Of a stretch of DNA of 32,140 bases, positions 16,281 to 23,571 are shown piece after piece. The notes beneath the pieces were generated by a model. It ran no database searches, was not told the DNA's origin, and worked only from the letters and a program-made list of their open reading frames with translations. Every line of letters begins with the position of its first letter. Position 1 is the first letter of the stretch. Position numbers and translations under genes: made by a program. This stretch comes from Firmicutes bacterium UBA1393. Lineage in GTDB: Bacteria > Bacillota > DTU025. The stretch lies in the NCBI GenBank assembly GCA_002305255.1, contig DBQN01000002.1:16588-48727 (forward strand), given 5' to 3'.

Positions 16281-18002
16281 CTACATCCTTTCAGGGGCCG
16301 ACACGCCCATCAAGTTCAGGGAGTTGGCCAGCACAGTGCGGGCCGCATCAACCAGCGCCAGACGGGCCGCGGTGAGGCCGGGGTCATCCGTGATCACCCT
16401 GCATTCCGTGTAGAAGCTGTGGAACGCCCCCGCGAAGTCCAGCGCGAACCTGGCCATGCGAGACGGCGCGCGCTCGATGGCCGCCGAGAGCACCTCGTCA
16501 GGGAACATCGCCATCTTGCGCACAAGCTCCGCCTCGGATGCTTGCGCAAGCTGGGCGATGTCGGGATCTGCCCAACTCGAGGCCGGAATGCCGGCCGCCT
16601 CGGCCTGCCGGAAGATGCTGCAGCAGCGCGCGTGGGCGTACTGGATATACCACACCGGATTGTCCATGCTCTGCGCCTTCGCCAGGTTGAGGTCGAACTC
16701 CAGGTGCGACGAGGTATTGCGCATGATGAAGAAATACCGCGCAGCGTCGACAGGCACATCTTCCAGGAGGTCGTCCATGGTGATGAACTCCCCGGCGCGC
16801 TTAGACATCTTCACCGGCTCACCGTCACGCAGCAACGTCACGAGCTGCAGGATCAGCACCTCAAGCGTGCCGTCGGGCTGGCCGAATGCCTTCAGGCCCG
16901 CCTGCATGCGCCCTTCATAGCCGTGATGATCCGGGCCGAGGATGTCGATGAGCTTAGTAAAGCCACGGTTGAGCTTGTCCTTGTGGTACGCCAGGTCGGG
17001 AGCGACGTAGGTGTAATCGCCATCATTCTTGATGAGCACACGGTCCTTGTCGTCGCCGAAAGCAGTCGACCTGAACCACAGCGCCCCCTCCTGTTCATAG
17101 GTGAGGCCCTGCTCAGTCAGGCTGGCGATGAGGTCCTCAACGGCGCCGGCAGCGCGCAGGCTCTTCTCTGAGAACCACCTGTCGAACTCGACACCGTACG
17201 CGCCCAGTGACCGCTTCTGCCAGCCTAGGATGTACTGAAGAGAGAACTCGCGTAGCAGCGCGCGCGCCGCATCTGCATCAGCGTCAGCGGCAGCACCCAA
17301 CTGCTCTCCCAGGTCGGCAAGGGCCTTCTCGGCGATATCACGCACGTATGAGCCCCGGTAGCCCTCCTCAGGGAACTCGTACTCGACGCCCCTGAGCTGC
17401 TGAACGTGGGCGAACACCGACTCTGCGAGGATGTCTACCTGCCTGCCTGCGTCGTTCACATAGAACTCACTGGCCGCGCGGTAGCCCGCCGCCTTCAGCA
17501 GCCTGACCAGCGTGTCGCCGACGGCGGCTGCCCTGGCGTTGACCACATTCATGGGGCCCACCGGGTTCGCACTCACGAACTCCACCAGCACACCGGCACC
17601 CGCGCCATGGGTGGAAGTGCCGTACTCCCTGCCCAGCGAGCGGATGGCGCGCACTGTGTCGGCTGCCCATTTCGATGATAGACGGAAGTTTATGAACCCC
17701 GGCCCCGCCACTTCCACCATCTCAATATAAGGACTGTGGCCCGGCTGCATGAGCTGATCGCGGATGGCCTCGGCGACTGCCCGCGGCGCCATGCGGGCGC
17801 TCTTCGCCAGCCCAAGCGCCACCGGAGAAGCCAGGTGCCCGTGGTTAGGATCCTTGGGCGCCTCAAGCGCGATGCCCTGGACCGCCTGCGCCTCAACGGC
17901 CGGCGGGAGCTTGCCGGCAGCCACCAGCTCAGAGATGGAGTTGCGGAGTGCCTCGGAGATGTCTTGCCTTACTTGATCCATGATGTTGCGCGTTACCTGC
18001 AT
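16281..18002 (-). CDS. argS: Arginyl-tRNA synthetase
   Basis: The 573-residue class I synthetase has an N-terminal Add1-like domain, a Rossmann catalytic core with the second signature KMSKRAG (EPVKMSKRAGEFITMDDLLEDV), and a C-terminal DALR anticodon-binding domain. It charges tRNA-Arg with arginine. The first signature, usually HxGH (HIGH-like), reads here as ANPVGPMNVVNARAAAVGD, so both His positions are Asn. I recall similar variants in some deep Firmicutes lineages but cannot verify it. The rest of the protein looks intact. ATG at 18002 has GAGGGG about eleven bases upstream. No T-box is seen upstream. Confidence 0.95.
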   Translation of the reverse strand: MQVTRNIMDQVRQDISEALRNSISELVAAGKLPPAVEAQAVQGIALEAPKDPNHGHLASPVALGLAKSARMAPRAVAEAIRDQLMQPGHSPYIEMVEVAGPGFINFRLSSKWAADTVRAIRSLGREYGTSTHGAGAGVLVEFVSANPVGPMNVVNARAAAVGDTLVRLLKAAGYRAASEFYVNDAGRQVDILAESVFAHVQQLRGVEYEFPEEGYRGSYVRDIAEKALADLGEQLGAAADADADAARALLREFSLQYILGWQKRSLGAYGVEFDRWFSEKSLRAAGAVEDLIASLTEQGLTYEQEGALWFRSTAFGDDKDRVLIKNDGDYTYVAPDLAYHKDKLNRGFTKLIDILGPDHHGYEGRMQAGLKAFGQPDGTLEVLILQLVTLLRDGEPVKMSKRAGEFITMDDLLEDVPVDAARYFFIMRNTSSHLEFDLNLAKAQSMDNPVWYIQYAHARCCSIFRQAEAAGIPASSWADPDIAQLAQASEAELVRKMAMFPDEVLSAAIERAPSRMARFALDFAGAFHSFYTECRVITDDPGLTAARLALVDAARTVLANSLNLMGVSAPERM

Positions 18003-18175
18003 GATGCTTTGTACCCCTCACAACGCAGAGCTCTTGTAGATGCTTCCGCCATGCTTATCCGTGTAGTATTCCTCCGCCGGAGCCCAGAATCCTGCCGCCG
18101 CGATCAGCCATCCCGTTTGAGCGGCGGTCGTCGGGGCGGGCGGGGCGGTTCGACTTCCGAACGAGTAGAAACGGT

Positions 18176-18198
18176 AGCATGCCCCCGCGGGGCATGCT
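18176..18198. other. Perfect hairpin in the argS-ccmA intergenic region
   Basis: AGCATGCCCC and GGGGCATGCT form a 10-bp stem with loop CGC. The plus strand continues with CTCCTTTG and the minus strand with ACCGTTTC, so neither side has a strong T-run. It could be a weak terminator or simply a structured element in the argS leader. Confidence 0.4.
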
Positions 18199-18273
18199 CT
18201 CCTTTGTCGAGCAACGGCTCCAAGCCACGGTCGGGCACCTCGGAGACGGTCGAAACGCGCTTGTAGCTGGGTT

Positions 18274-18396
18274 GACCCACCGATGGGTCGGCTTCGGGCC
18301 CTCATAGCTGGCCTGACCCACGGATGGGTCGATTTTCGCACCAAACGACCCAGCCCCGGGTCGTTTGGCCTCGAAAGTGACCCACCGCTGGGTCAC
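18274..18396. repeat. Palindrome array, cluster A (four copies)
   Basis: Four 16-bp palindromes of consensus GACCCA-N4-TGGGTC start at 18274, 18315, 18347 and 18379. The third has CGGGTC as its right arm and is extended to an 11-bp stem (18341-18368, CCAAACGACCC with its complement). Starts 2-4 are exactly 32 bp apart, and the first is 41 bp away. The 16-bp spacers resemble each other loosely. No protein-coding reading is convincing. Confidence 0.85.
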
Positions 18397-18485
18397 CACT
18401 GCGCCGCCCCCGGCCGCCGGGAGGAGGGCACCGCCGCCTCGCCGAGGTCGTCACGATCCAAAACGGCTCTAGCAGCTAGAATCTG

Positions 18486-18517
18486 AAGGCGGCGCGCGGC
18501 GCCGCCTTTCCTTTATT
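18486..18517 (+). terminator. Intrinsic terminator between the palindrome clusters
   Basis: AAGGCGGCGC and GCGCCGCCTT (18486-18495 and 18499-18508) form a 10-bp stem with loop GCG, followed by TCCTTTATT on the plus strand. No plus-strand gene ends nearby, so it implies either a short unannotated plus-strand transcript or protection of the ccm promoter from read-through. Confidence 0.55.
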
Positions 18518-18554
18518 GCCCACGTTGCCCCGTCCGCCATGCCGAAGGCGAGGC

Positions 18555-18634
18555 GACCCATGTGTGGGTCGGTTTCGGCCTCAAGCGACCCATCCACGGG
18601 TCGATCGCCCTCATAAACGACCCATCGGTGGGTC
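18555..18634. repeat. Palindrome array, cluster B (three copies)
   Basis: Three more copies of the 16-bp palindrome start at 18555, 18587 and 18619, with an exact 32-bp period. The left arm GACCCA is invariant in all seven copies of both clusters. The right arm is TGGGTC in five and CGGGTC in two. Both clusters end in GGGTCACC followed within about 10-15 bp by a GCCGCC- or TCCGCC-like run, so they look like duplicated elements with different copy numbers. Confidence 0.85.
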
Positions 18635-18775
18635 ACCCCCCCTCCGCCCTCCCCTCCCCGCCGCCGCGGCGCGCCGATCGCTCGCCCACCGGTCGCCCCG
18701 CGCCGCCTGCGACCCTCCGCCGACCCAACGTCCAGCCAACCGGACACCCGGCGGTCAGCCGCGCAGCAGCCTGTG

Positions 18776-18802
18776 CCGTTTACATCATTCACTGGTAAAC
18801 GG
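18776..18802. promoter_or_regulatory. Dyad operator on the ccm promoter
   Basis: CCGTTTAC (18776-18783) and GTAAACGG (18795-18802) are perfect inverted 8-bp arms separated by 11 bp. The left arm overlaps the -35 and the right arm abuts the -10, a position where a dimeric repressor would block RNA polymerase. Confidence 0.65.
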
Positions 18803-18808
18803 TATAAT
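18779..18808 (+). promoter_or_regulatory. Sigma-A promoter of the ccm operon
   Basis: TTTACA (18779-18784) and a perfect TATAAT (18803-18808) are separated by 18 bp. Transcription would begin near 18815, which rules out the in-frame TTG at 18808 as the ccmA start. Confidence 0.75.
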
Positions 18809-18843
18809 TGCTTGATTGGACAGCCGTGAACGGGGGTCTGGAG

Positions 18844-19464
18844 TTGTCGTTTGAGCTCAGCCTCGACCAGGTGTCGCGCACTTTCGGCAGTCGCCGAGCA
18901 CTCAAGCCGCTGACCGCCAGCGTGAGCACAGGGCAGGTCATGGTAGTCACGGGCCCGAATGGATCCGGCAAGAGCACGCTGCTGAAGATCGTCGCGCGAC
19001 TAATGCGCCCCACATCTGGGCGGGTGACGTGGCGTTCCGACGGTAAGGAGCTCGGCATCGAGGCGTCCCGCACTCTGCTTGGCATGGTGTCACCTGACCT
19101 CACACTCTACGATGAGCTGACGGCCATCGAGAACCTCGCGTTCTTCTCCAGAGTGCGCGGAGTCGCGGGCACGCGCGCCTCGTCTGAACGCATCCTCGCT
19201 GAGCTAGGCCTAGCCGGGCGCGGCGATGACCTCGTCGGGGCGTTCTCGTCCGGGATGAAGCAGAGGCTGAAGTTCGCGTTCGCGCTTATGCACCGCCCCA
19301 GGCTGCTGCTCCTTGACGAACCTACCTCGAACCTTGACGAGCAGGGCGTACTTATGGTGCGCGGTCTCATAGAGGCAGCACGCAACGACACCTGTATTGT
19401 CATCGCCACGAACGAGCCGGAGGAGGTGCTCTGGGGTGACTTCGTCATCAAACTGGGCACGTGA
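18844..19464 (+). CDS. ccmA: Heme exporter ABC ATP-binding protein CcmA
   Basis: The frame is open from 18808, but the promoter's -10 covers that codon. TTG at 18844 with GGGGGT six bases upstream fits best, giving 206 residues. GTG at 18826 is an alternative. The protein has Walker A GPNGSGKST, an ABC signature in the form FSSGMKQRL, Walker B LLLLDEP, and the usual switch region ending VIATNEPEEV. CcmA with CcmB and CcmC drives release of heme-loaded CcmE during cytochrome c maturation. Followed directly by ccmB, it is best assigned to this role rather than to another ABC exporter. Confidence 0.85.
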   Translation: MSFELSLDQVSRTFGSRRALKPLTASVSTGQVMVVTGPNGSGKSTLLKIVARLMRPTSGRVTWRSDGKELGIEASRTLLGMVSPDLTLYDELTAIENLAFFSRVRGVAGTRASSERILAELGLAGRGDDLVGAFSSGMKQRLKFAFALMHRPRLLLLDEPTSNLDEQGVLMVRGLIEAARNDTCIVIATNEPEEVLWGDFVIKLGT

Positions 19465-20110
19465 GGCAGTCTCCGTTCTGGCAAAGGACGTCACCAGCGA
19501 GTTCCGCACTAGGTATGCACTATCGGCTGTGCTGCTGTTCGCCATCACCGCTCTGGCCGTGGTCAGTTTTTCGGTGAGCCCCTACTCACTGGAGCCCGAT
19601 GCACAGTCGGCGTTTCTCTGGACCGTGCTGTTCTTCTCAGCAATGACAGGCTTGTCTCGGTCGTTTGTTCGCGAGGAGGAGGGGCGCACTGCACTGGCGC
19701 TGCGCCTGGCGGCGGCGCCGGAGGCAGTCTACCTTGGGAAACTCCTTTTCAACGTGGTTCTGCAGGCGGCGGTAAGCGCAGTTGTGTTACCTCTGTTCCT
19801 GGTGCTGATGGACATCTCGGTTCCACTGCCGGGCTTGCTTGCGGCCAGCGCCGCCATGGGCACCCTGGCTCTGGCATCATCGTCTACCATAGTGGCGGCA
19901 ATAGTATCGAGGGCGAACTCCAGAGGCGCGCTCTTCGCAGTGCTCGCCTTCCCGATATCCCTTCCCGGACTGGCCTCGGCAGTGAGATCGTCCGCCGTCG
20001 CGCTGTCCGGTACAGGCAGCGCATCGGGCGACCTCATGACCTTGGCTGCGTATTCGACACTGATGATAGCCTCGTCGCTGTTGTTGTTCGACTACGTGTG
20101 GAATGACTGA
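19436..20110 (+). CDS. ccmB: Heme exporter permease CcmB
   Basis: GTG at 19436 is chosen because GGAGGAGGT lies at 19419-19427. It makes ccmB overlap the end of ccmA by 29 bases, so the two are translationally linked. The 224-residue product has the expected six hydrophobic segments and the CcmB-type region FVREEEGRTALALRLAAAPEAVYLGK between helices 2 and 3. It partners CcmA and CcmC in the membrane. The length matches the family (about 220). Confidence 0.88.
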   Translation: MTSSSNWAREAVSVLAKDVTSEFRTRYALSAVLLFAITALAVVSFSVSPYSLEPDAQSAFLWTVLFFSAMTGLSRSFVREEEGRTALALRLAAAPEAVYLGKLLFNVVLQAAVSAVVLPLFLVLMDISVPLPGLLAASAAMGTLALASSSTIVAAIVSRANSRGALFAVLAFPISLPGLASAVRSSAVALSGTGSASGDLMTLAAYSTLMIASSLLLFDYVWND

Positions 20111-20172
20111 TTGCTGACTGACTTATTCCTCAATGATTCATGATCAATGATCTATCTACCGGAGGTGCATCG

Positions 20173-20871
20173 ATGCAGCGTCTCATAGCCTCCGCCGGCG
20201 CGAAACTGTTACTCGGCGCCTGGATGGTGATCGTCATTGTGGGCGCCTTCTTCTATGCGCCCGCTGCCGTCACGCTGGGCGAAATGTCGCGGATCATCTA
20301 CTTCCACATCCCCAGTGCGTGGATTGCGGTGCTGGCGTTCTTGATGTGCACGGTGTACAGCGTCGGCTACTTGAGGAAACGCCGCGTCGACCTCGACGCG
20401 GGCGCATCCTTCGCCGCAGAGCTTGGGCTGCTTTTCTGCTTGATTGCGACGGTGAGCGGCTCGATATTCGCAAAGTCCGCCTGGGGTTCGTACTGGAACT
20501 GGGATCCCCGCGAGACATCCATCTTCGTGCTTCTGCTGATTTACGGCGCCTACTTCGCGCTTCGTTCATCGATCGACGATCCGTCGCGCCGCAGCTCGCT
20601 CTCGGCGGTGTATGGCATCCTCGCCTTCGTGACCGTGCCGCTACTGGTATTCGTCGTGCCCCGCATACCTGCGGTGCAATCCCTCCATCCCGACGGCCCC
20701 ATCATCCAGGCCGGCGGGGGTCTCGATATGGACTCGAAGATGTTCACAGTATTCATGGCCTCGCTGGCCGGCTTCACCGGCGTCTACGCGTGGGCCTTCA
20801 ATCTGCGGATGCGCGCGTGGCGTGTGCTGAATCGCGCACAGGAAGCAGAAGCAGTCGACAGGGAGGACTGA
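20173..20871 (+). CDS. ccmC: Heme-handling membrane protein CcmC
   Basis: ATG at 20173 has GGAGGTG six bases upstream. An earlier in-frame ATG at 20140 lacks such a site. The 232-residue protein has six membrane helices, the tryptophan-rich WWD motif WGSYWNWDPRET (about 104-115), and the two periplasm-side His that flank it (FHIPSAW at 45 and LHPDG at 172). These are the heme-ligand positions of CcmC. CcmC loads heme onto CcmE. The 62-bp gap after ccmB is AT-rich and holds two copies of TCAATGAT (20130 and 20144) with no assigned role. Confidence 0.93.
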   Translation: MQRLIASAGAKLLLGAWMVIVIVGAFFYAPAAVTLGEMSRIIYFHIPSAWIAVLAFLMCTVYSVGYLRKRRVDLDAGASFAAELGLLFCLIATVSGSIFAKSAWGSYWNWDPRETSIFVLLLIYGAYFALRSSIDDPSRRSSLSAVYGILAFVTVPLLVFVVPRIPAVQSLHPDGPIIQAGGGLDMDSKMFTVFMASLAGFTGVYAWAFNLRMRAWRVLNRAQEAEAVDRED

Positions 20872-20877
20872 CAGTCA

Positions 20878-20994
20878 GTGAACGACACGACATCGCGCCT
20901 CATCGCAGCCGGCACCGCCGCGCTCACATGGATCCTGCTCTTCGTATACATGATGCGCATAGATGCCAGCCTCAGGAGGCTTGAGAAGCGTTGA
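20878..20994 (+). CDS. ccmD: CcmD-like single-pass membrane peptide (38 aa)
   Basis: This small frame starts with GTG at 20878, six bases after the ccmC stop, with AGGGAGG upstream. The peptide has one hydrophobic helix (LIAAGTAALTWILLFVYMM) followed by a basic, charged tail (RIDASLRRLEKR). That layout matches CcmD, which helps release heme-loaded CcmE from CcmABC. The position between ccmC and ccmE supports this. Its stop overlaps the ccmE start as TTGA. It is easily missed because of its size. Confidence 0.8.
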   Translation: MNDTTSRLIAAGTAALTWILLFVYMMRIDASLRRLEKR

Positions 20995-21362
20995 ACAAGA
21001 AGAGACTGATACTCGGCGTCATCATTATCGCAGCCTTCGGCGTGTTCGGCCTGACTGCATTCCAGCACGCCCTGACGCCCTACGTCACGTTCGTCGAAGC
21101 GGCGGCGAAGGGCGGAACCGCACAGGTGTCGGGCACCGTCGACAAGGCAACAGCGCGACACGACGCCGCTCGGGGCGTGTTCACATTCGAGCTCACCGAC
21201 AGGTCAGGAACTACGATGGTCGTCGAGTACAGCGGAGCCCCACCTGCAAACTTTGATGACGCCGAAAGCGTCGTCGCAGTCGGTTCCATCGACGGCAGCA
21301 GCAATGTGTTCAGAGCCAAGAAGCTGCTGGTTAAGTGCCCGTCCAAGTATCAGGCGGGGTAG
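20991..21362 (+). CDS. ccmE: Heme chaperone CcmE, CxxxY variant
   Basis: TTG at 20991 overlaps the ccmD stop (TTGA). The 123-residue product has an N-terminal membrane anchor (about 6-24), then a beta-barrel OB-fold domain (VSGTVDKATARH...FTFELTD...VVEYSG) facing outward. The usual heme-binding His of HxxxY is replaced by Cys: KCPSKY with Cys 116 and Tyr 120. This CxxxY form is known from some archaea and sulfate reducers whose Ccm systems lack CcmH. CcmE carries heme covalently from CcmC to CcmF. No ccmF, ccmG or ccmH gene is in the window; the operon ends at the hairpin at 21409. Confidence 0.9.
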   Translation: MNKKRLILGVIIIAAFGVFGLTAFQHALTPYVTFVEAAAKGGTAQVSGTVDKATARHDAARGVFTFELTDRSGTTMVVEYSGAPPANFDDAESVVAVGSIDGSSNVFRAKKLLVKCPSKYQAG

Positions 21363-21408
21363 TCAGGGGCAAGGGTAAGCGCCGTCAGAGTGTCGAAATT
21401 ACGTCGAA

Positions 21409-21434
21409 AGGGTCCGCCCCGCGGGGCGGACCCT
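21409..21434. terminator. Bidirectional terminator between ccmE and ntpD
   Basis: AGGGTCCGCCCC and GGGGCGGACCCT make a 12-bp perfect stem around GC, followed on the plus strand by a pyrimidine-rich tract (CTTCACTTCTC). It sits between convergent operons. The T-run is weak, so Rho may assist. Confidence 0.65.
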
Positions 21435-21481
21435 CTTCACTTCTCACTTCTCTTGCTGGTCCTGCCGGCCGAGGTCAGCCG

Positions 21482-21509
21482 CCGGTCGCCGGTCGCCGGT
21501 CGCCGACCG
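21482..21509. repeat. Short tandem repeat CCGGTCG x3 plus inverted copy
   Basis: Three perfect tandem copies of CCGGTCG (21482-21502) are followed by CCGACCG (21503-21509), which can fold back on the last copy. It lies in the convergent intergenic region. No function is apparent. Confidence 0.7.
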
Positions 21510-21534
21510 CCGGGGCGCTATACCCACTACACCC

Positions 21535-22176
21535 CTACACCCCGCGCTCCCTCACCATTTCTTTGACCTTCATCAGACGGGTCAGGTTGCCGCGCTCAGC
21601 CTCGTCCAGCTTCATGGTGACGTACTTCGTGGCCCGCTCGAGGTCGGGTATGAGCACGTATTCCAGGGCGTTCACGCGCCGTCGCGTCCTCTCGATCTCG
21701 GACGCCATCAGCTCCACCGATTTCTCCACTTCGGCCAGTTCCACCAGGCTCGACATAGACTCTGACAGCAGCTTTATGGCTGAGTCAAGCTCGCTGGAGG
21801 TGTAGGCGAATCCATAGGGGTATATGTTGCTCTCATCGCCCTGCCGCTCGAAGCTCCAGGAGAAGCTGGGCACAGCGACGTTCATTATGCTCTTCTGCGA
21901 AGCGGTCAAGCTGATGTGCTCTTTGGGGTACATCAACGCCACATCAACTGCTTCCGACGACATCGCCGCCCGCGCCAGTAGAAAACCCTGGAACGCCTGG
22001 GCCAGCGACTCATCGATGGCAGCCCTGAGCTCCCGGTCTCGCTTCACCAGCTCCAAAAAGCGCCTGAGCATTTCGTCTAGCTTGTCTTTGAGCAGCTTGT
22101 GCCCGCGCACGGCCATGGAGTGCCTGCGCTTTAGGGCGAGCAGCTGCATTCTGTTGGGGCTTACTCTGATCTCCAT
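21535..22176 (-). CDS. ntpD: V-type ATPase subunit D
   Basis: The 213-residue product matches subunit D, the central rotor shaft. It has an N-terminal SPNRMQLLALKRRHSMAVRGHKLLKDK motif, long N- and C-terminal coiled-coil helices, and a C-terminal RRRVNALEYVLIPDLERATKYV segment typical of the family. It couples the A3B3 head to the membrane rotor together with NtpG and NtpC. It begins nine bases after the ntpB stop and is the last gene of the operon. Confidence 0.96.
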   Translation of the reverse strand: MEIRVSPNRMQLLALKRRHSMAVRGHKLLKDKLDEMLRRFLELVKRDRELRAAIDESLAQAFQGFLLARAAMSSEAVDVALMYPKEHISLTASQKSIMNVAVPSFSWSFERQGDESNIYPYGFAYTSSELDSAIKLLSESMSSLVELAEVEKSVELMASEIERTRRRVNALEYVLIPDLERATKYVTMKLDEAERGNLTRLMKVKEMVRERGV

Positions 22177-22185
22177 CGGGATACG

Positions 22186-23571
22186 TCACTCCCCGCTTCT
22201 GCGGTCGGCGGGCATGTACTTCTCAATGAAGGACTCTCTCACCCTGGTCAGTGTGTCATCAGGCAGCAGGCTGAGCAGATCCCAGCCGAGATCGAGGGTG
22301 CCCGTGATGGGCCTATCCTCGTTCTCGCCCTGCTTGATGTATTCGCCTTCGAACTGGTCGGCGAACTTGGAGAATATCTTGTCAGTCGGCGACAGCGCCG
22401 CCTCACCCAGGATCACTGCCAGCTCCTTGGCCTCCTTGCCGCGGGCGTATGCAGCGTAGAGCTGGTTCATGGTGTCGGCATGGTCCTCACGGGTCTTGCC
22501 GGCACCGATACCCTTGTCCTTCAGCCTCGACAGCGACGGCAGCACATCGATGGGCGGATAGACGCCCTTGCGATGCAGCTCGCGCGAGAGCATGATCTGA
22601 CCCTCGGTGATGTAGCCGGTGAGGTCGGGAATGGGGTGAGTCTTGTCGTCTTCCGGCATCGACAGGATCGGGATCTGAGTGATAGACCCCTTCTTCCCCT
22701 TTATCCTGCCTGCGCGCTCATAGATCGTGGCCAGGTCGGTATAGAGGTATCCAGGGTAGCCACGGCGGCCCGGAACCTCCTTACGAGCGGCCGACACCTC
22801 GCGCAGCGCCTCGGCGTAGTTGGTCATGTCGGTGAGGATCACGAGCACGTGCATGTCCAGCTCGTATGCGAGGTACTCCGCAGCCGTCAGCGCAGTTCGC
22901 GGCGTCGCGATGCGCTCGATGGCCGGGTCATTCGCAAGGTTCATGAACAGCACCGCACGCTCGATAGCTCCGGTGCGCCTGAAGTCGGATATGAAGAAGT
23001 CGGCTTCTTCAAACGTGATTCCCATCGCGCCGAACACCACGGCGAACTGCTCATCAGTTCCGAGAACCTTCGCCTGCCTGGCAATCTGGGCCGCCAGTCT
23101 CGAATGCGGCAAGCCGGAGGCCGAGAAGATCGGGAGCTTCTGCCCGCGCACGAGCGTGTTCAGACCATCGATGGCGGAGATGCCGGTCTGGATGAACTCC
23201 GATGGGTAGTCTCGCGCATACGGGTTAATGGGCGTTCCGTTGGTATCCAATCGCTTGTCGGGTATGATCTTGGGCCCGTTGTCGCGCGGCCTGCCCAGAC
23301 CGTCGAACACCCTGCCCAGGATCTGCGGCGACACACCAAGCTCAATGCCGTGGCCGAGAAAACGCACGCGCGCAGCAGTGATGTCCAGCCCGGCCGAACC
23401 TTCGAACAACTGCACCAGGGCGTTTGTGCCCGTGGCCTCCAGCACCCTGCCGCGCCTGAGCTCAGAGCCTACAACTATCTCCACGAGTTCGCCGTATGTG
23501 ACATTCTCGACCTGCTCAACCAACATCAACGGACCGGCAACATCGCGGACGGTACGATACTCCTTAAGCAA
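22186..23571 (-). CDS. ntpB: V-type ATPase subunit B (regulatory nucleotide-binding subunit)
   Basis: TTG at 23571 is chosen because GGAGGTG lies six bases upstream and the protein then begins LLKEYRTVRDVAGPLM, the usual B-subunit start. The 461-residue length is normal, and it overlaps the end of ntpA by eight bases. A degenerate P-loop region reads FSASGLPHSRLAAQIARQA, as expected for the non-catalytic subunit. PGYLYTDLATIYERAGR and the Arg-finger region are present. It alternates with NtpA in the A3B3 ring. Confidence 0.97.
   Translation of the reverse strand: MLKEYRTVRDVAGPLMLVEQVENVTYGELVEIVVGSELRRGRVLEATGTNALVQLFEGSAGLDITAARVRFLGHGIELGVSPQILGRVFDGLGRPRDNGPKIIPDKRLDTNGTPINPYARDYPSEFIQTGISAIDGLNTLVRGQKLPIFSASGLPHSRLAAQIARQAKVLGTDEQFAVVFGAMGITFEEADFFISDFRRTGAIERAVLFMNLANDPAIERIATPRTALTAAEYLAYELDMHVLVILTDMTNYAEALREVSAARKEVPGRRGYPGYLYTDLATIYERAGRIKGKKGSITQIPILSMPEDDKTHPIPDLTGYITEGQIMLSRELHRKGVYPPIDVLPSLSRLKDKGIGAGKTREDHADTMNQLYAAYARGKEAKELAVILGEAALSPTDKIFSKFADQFEGEYIKQGENEDRPITGTLDLGWDLLSLLPDDTLTRVRESFIEKYMPADRRSGE

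Noticed and set aside
16197..17171. 324-codon plus-strand frame inside argS
   Set aside because: It is antisense to the conserved synthetase, with a His/Arg-rich composition typical of shadow frames.
18003..18180. T-box or arginine leader peptide for argS
   Set aside because: No T-box core sequence is found. A 19-codon frame with three Arg codons just upstream lacks a good ribosome site and overlaps the argS start.
18018..18399. Minus-strand open frames upstream of argS
   Set aside because: They run through the palindromes and give THRWV/DPSVG-like peptides in several frames, an artefact of the repeats. One frame's C-terminus (about 18018-18115) looks almost protein-like but has no start or family support.
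18274..18634. CRISPR array
   Set aside because: The repeats are 16-bp palindromes with variable centres, the 16-bp spacers resemble each other, the period of 32 bp is too short, and no cas gene is near.
20130..20151. Direct repeat TCAATGAT between ccmB and ccmC as a regulatory site
   Set aside because: Only two 8-bp copies in an AT-rich gap inside an operon; chance is a sufficient explanation.
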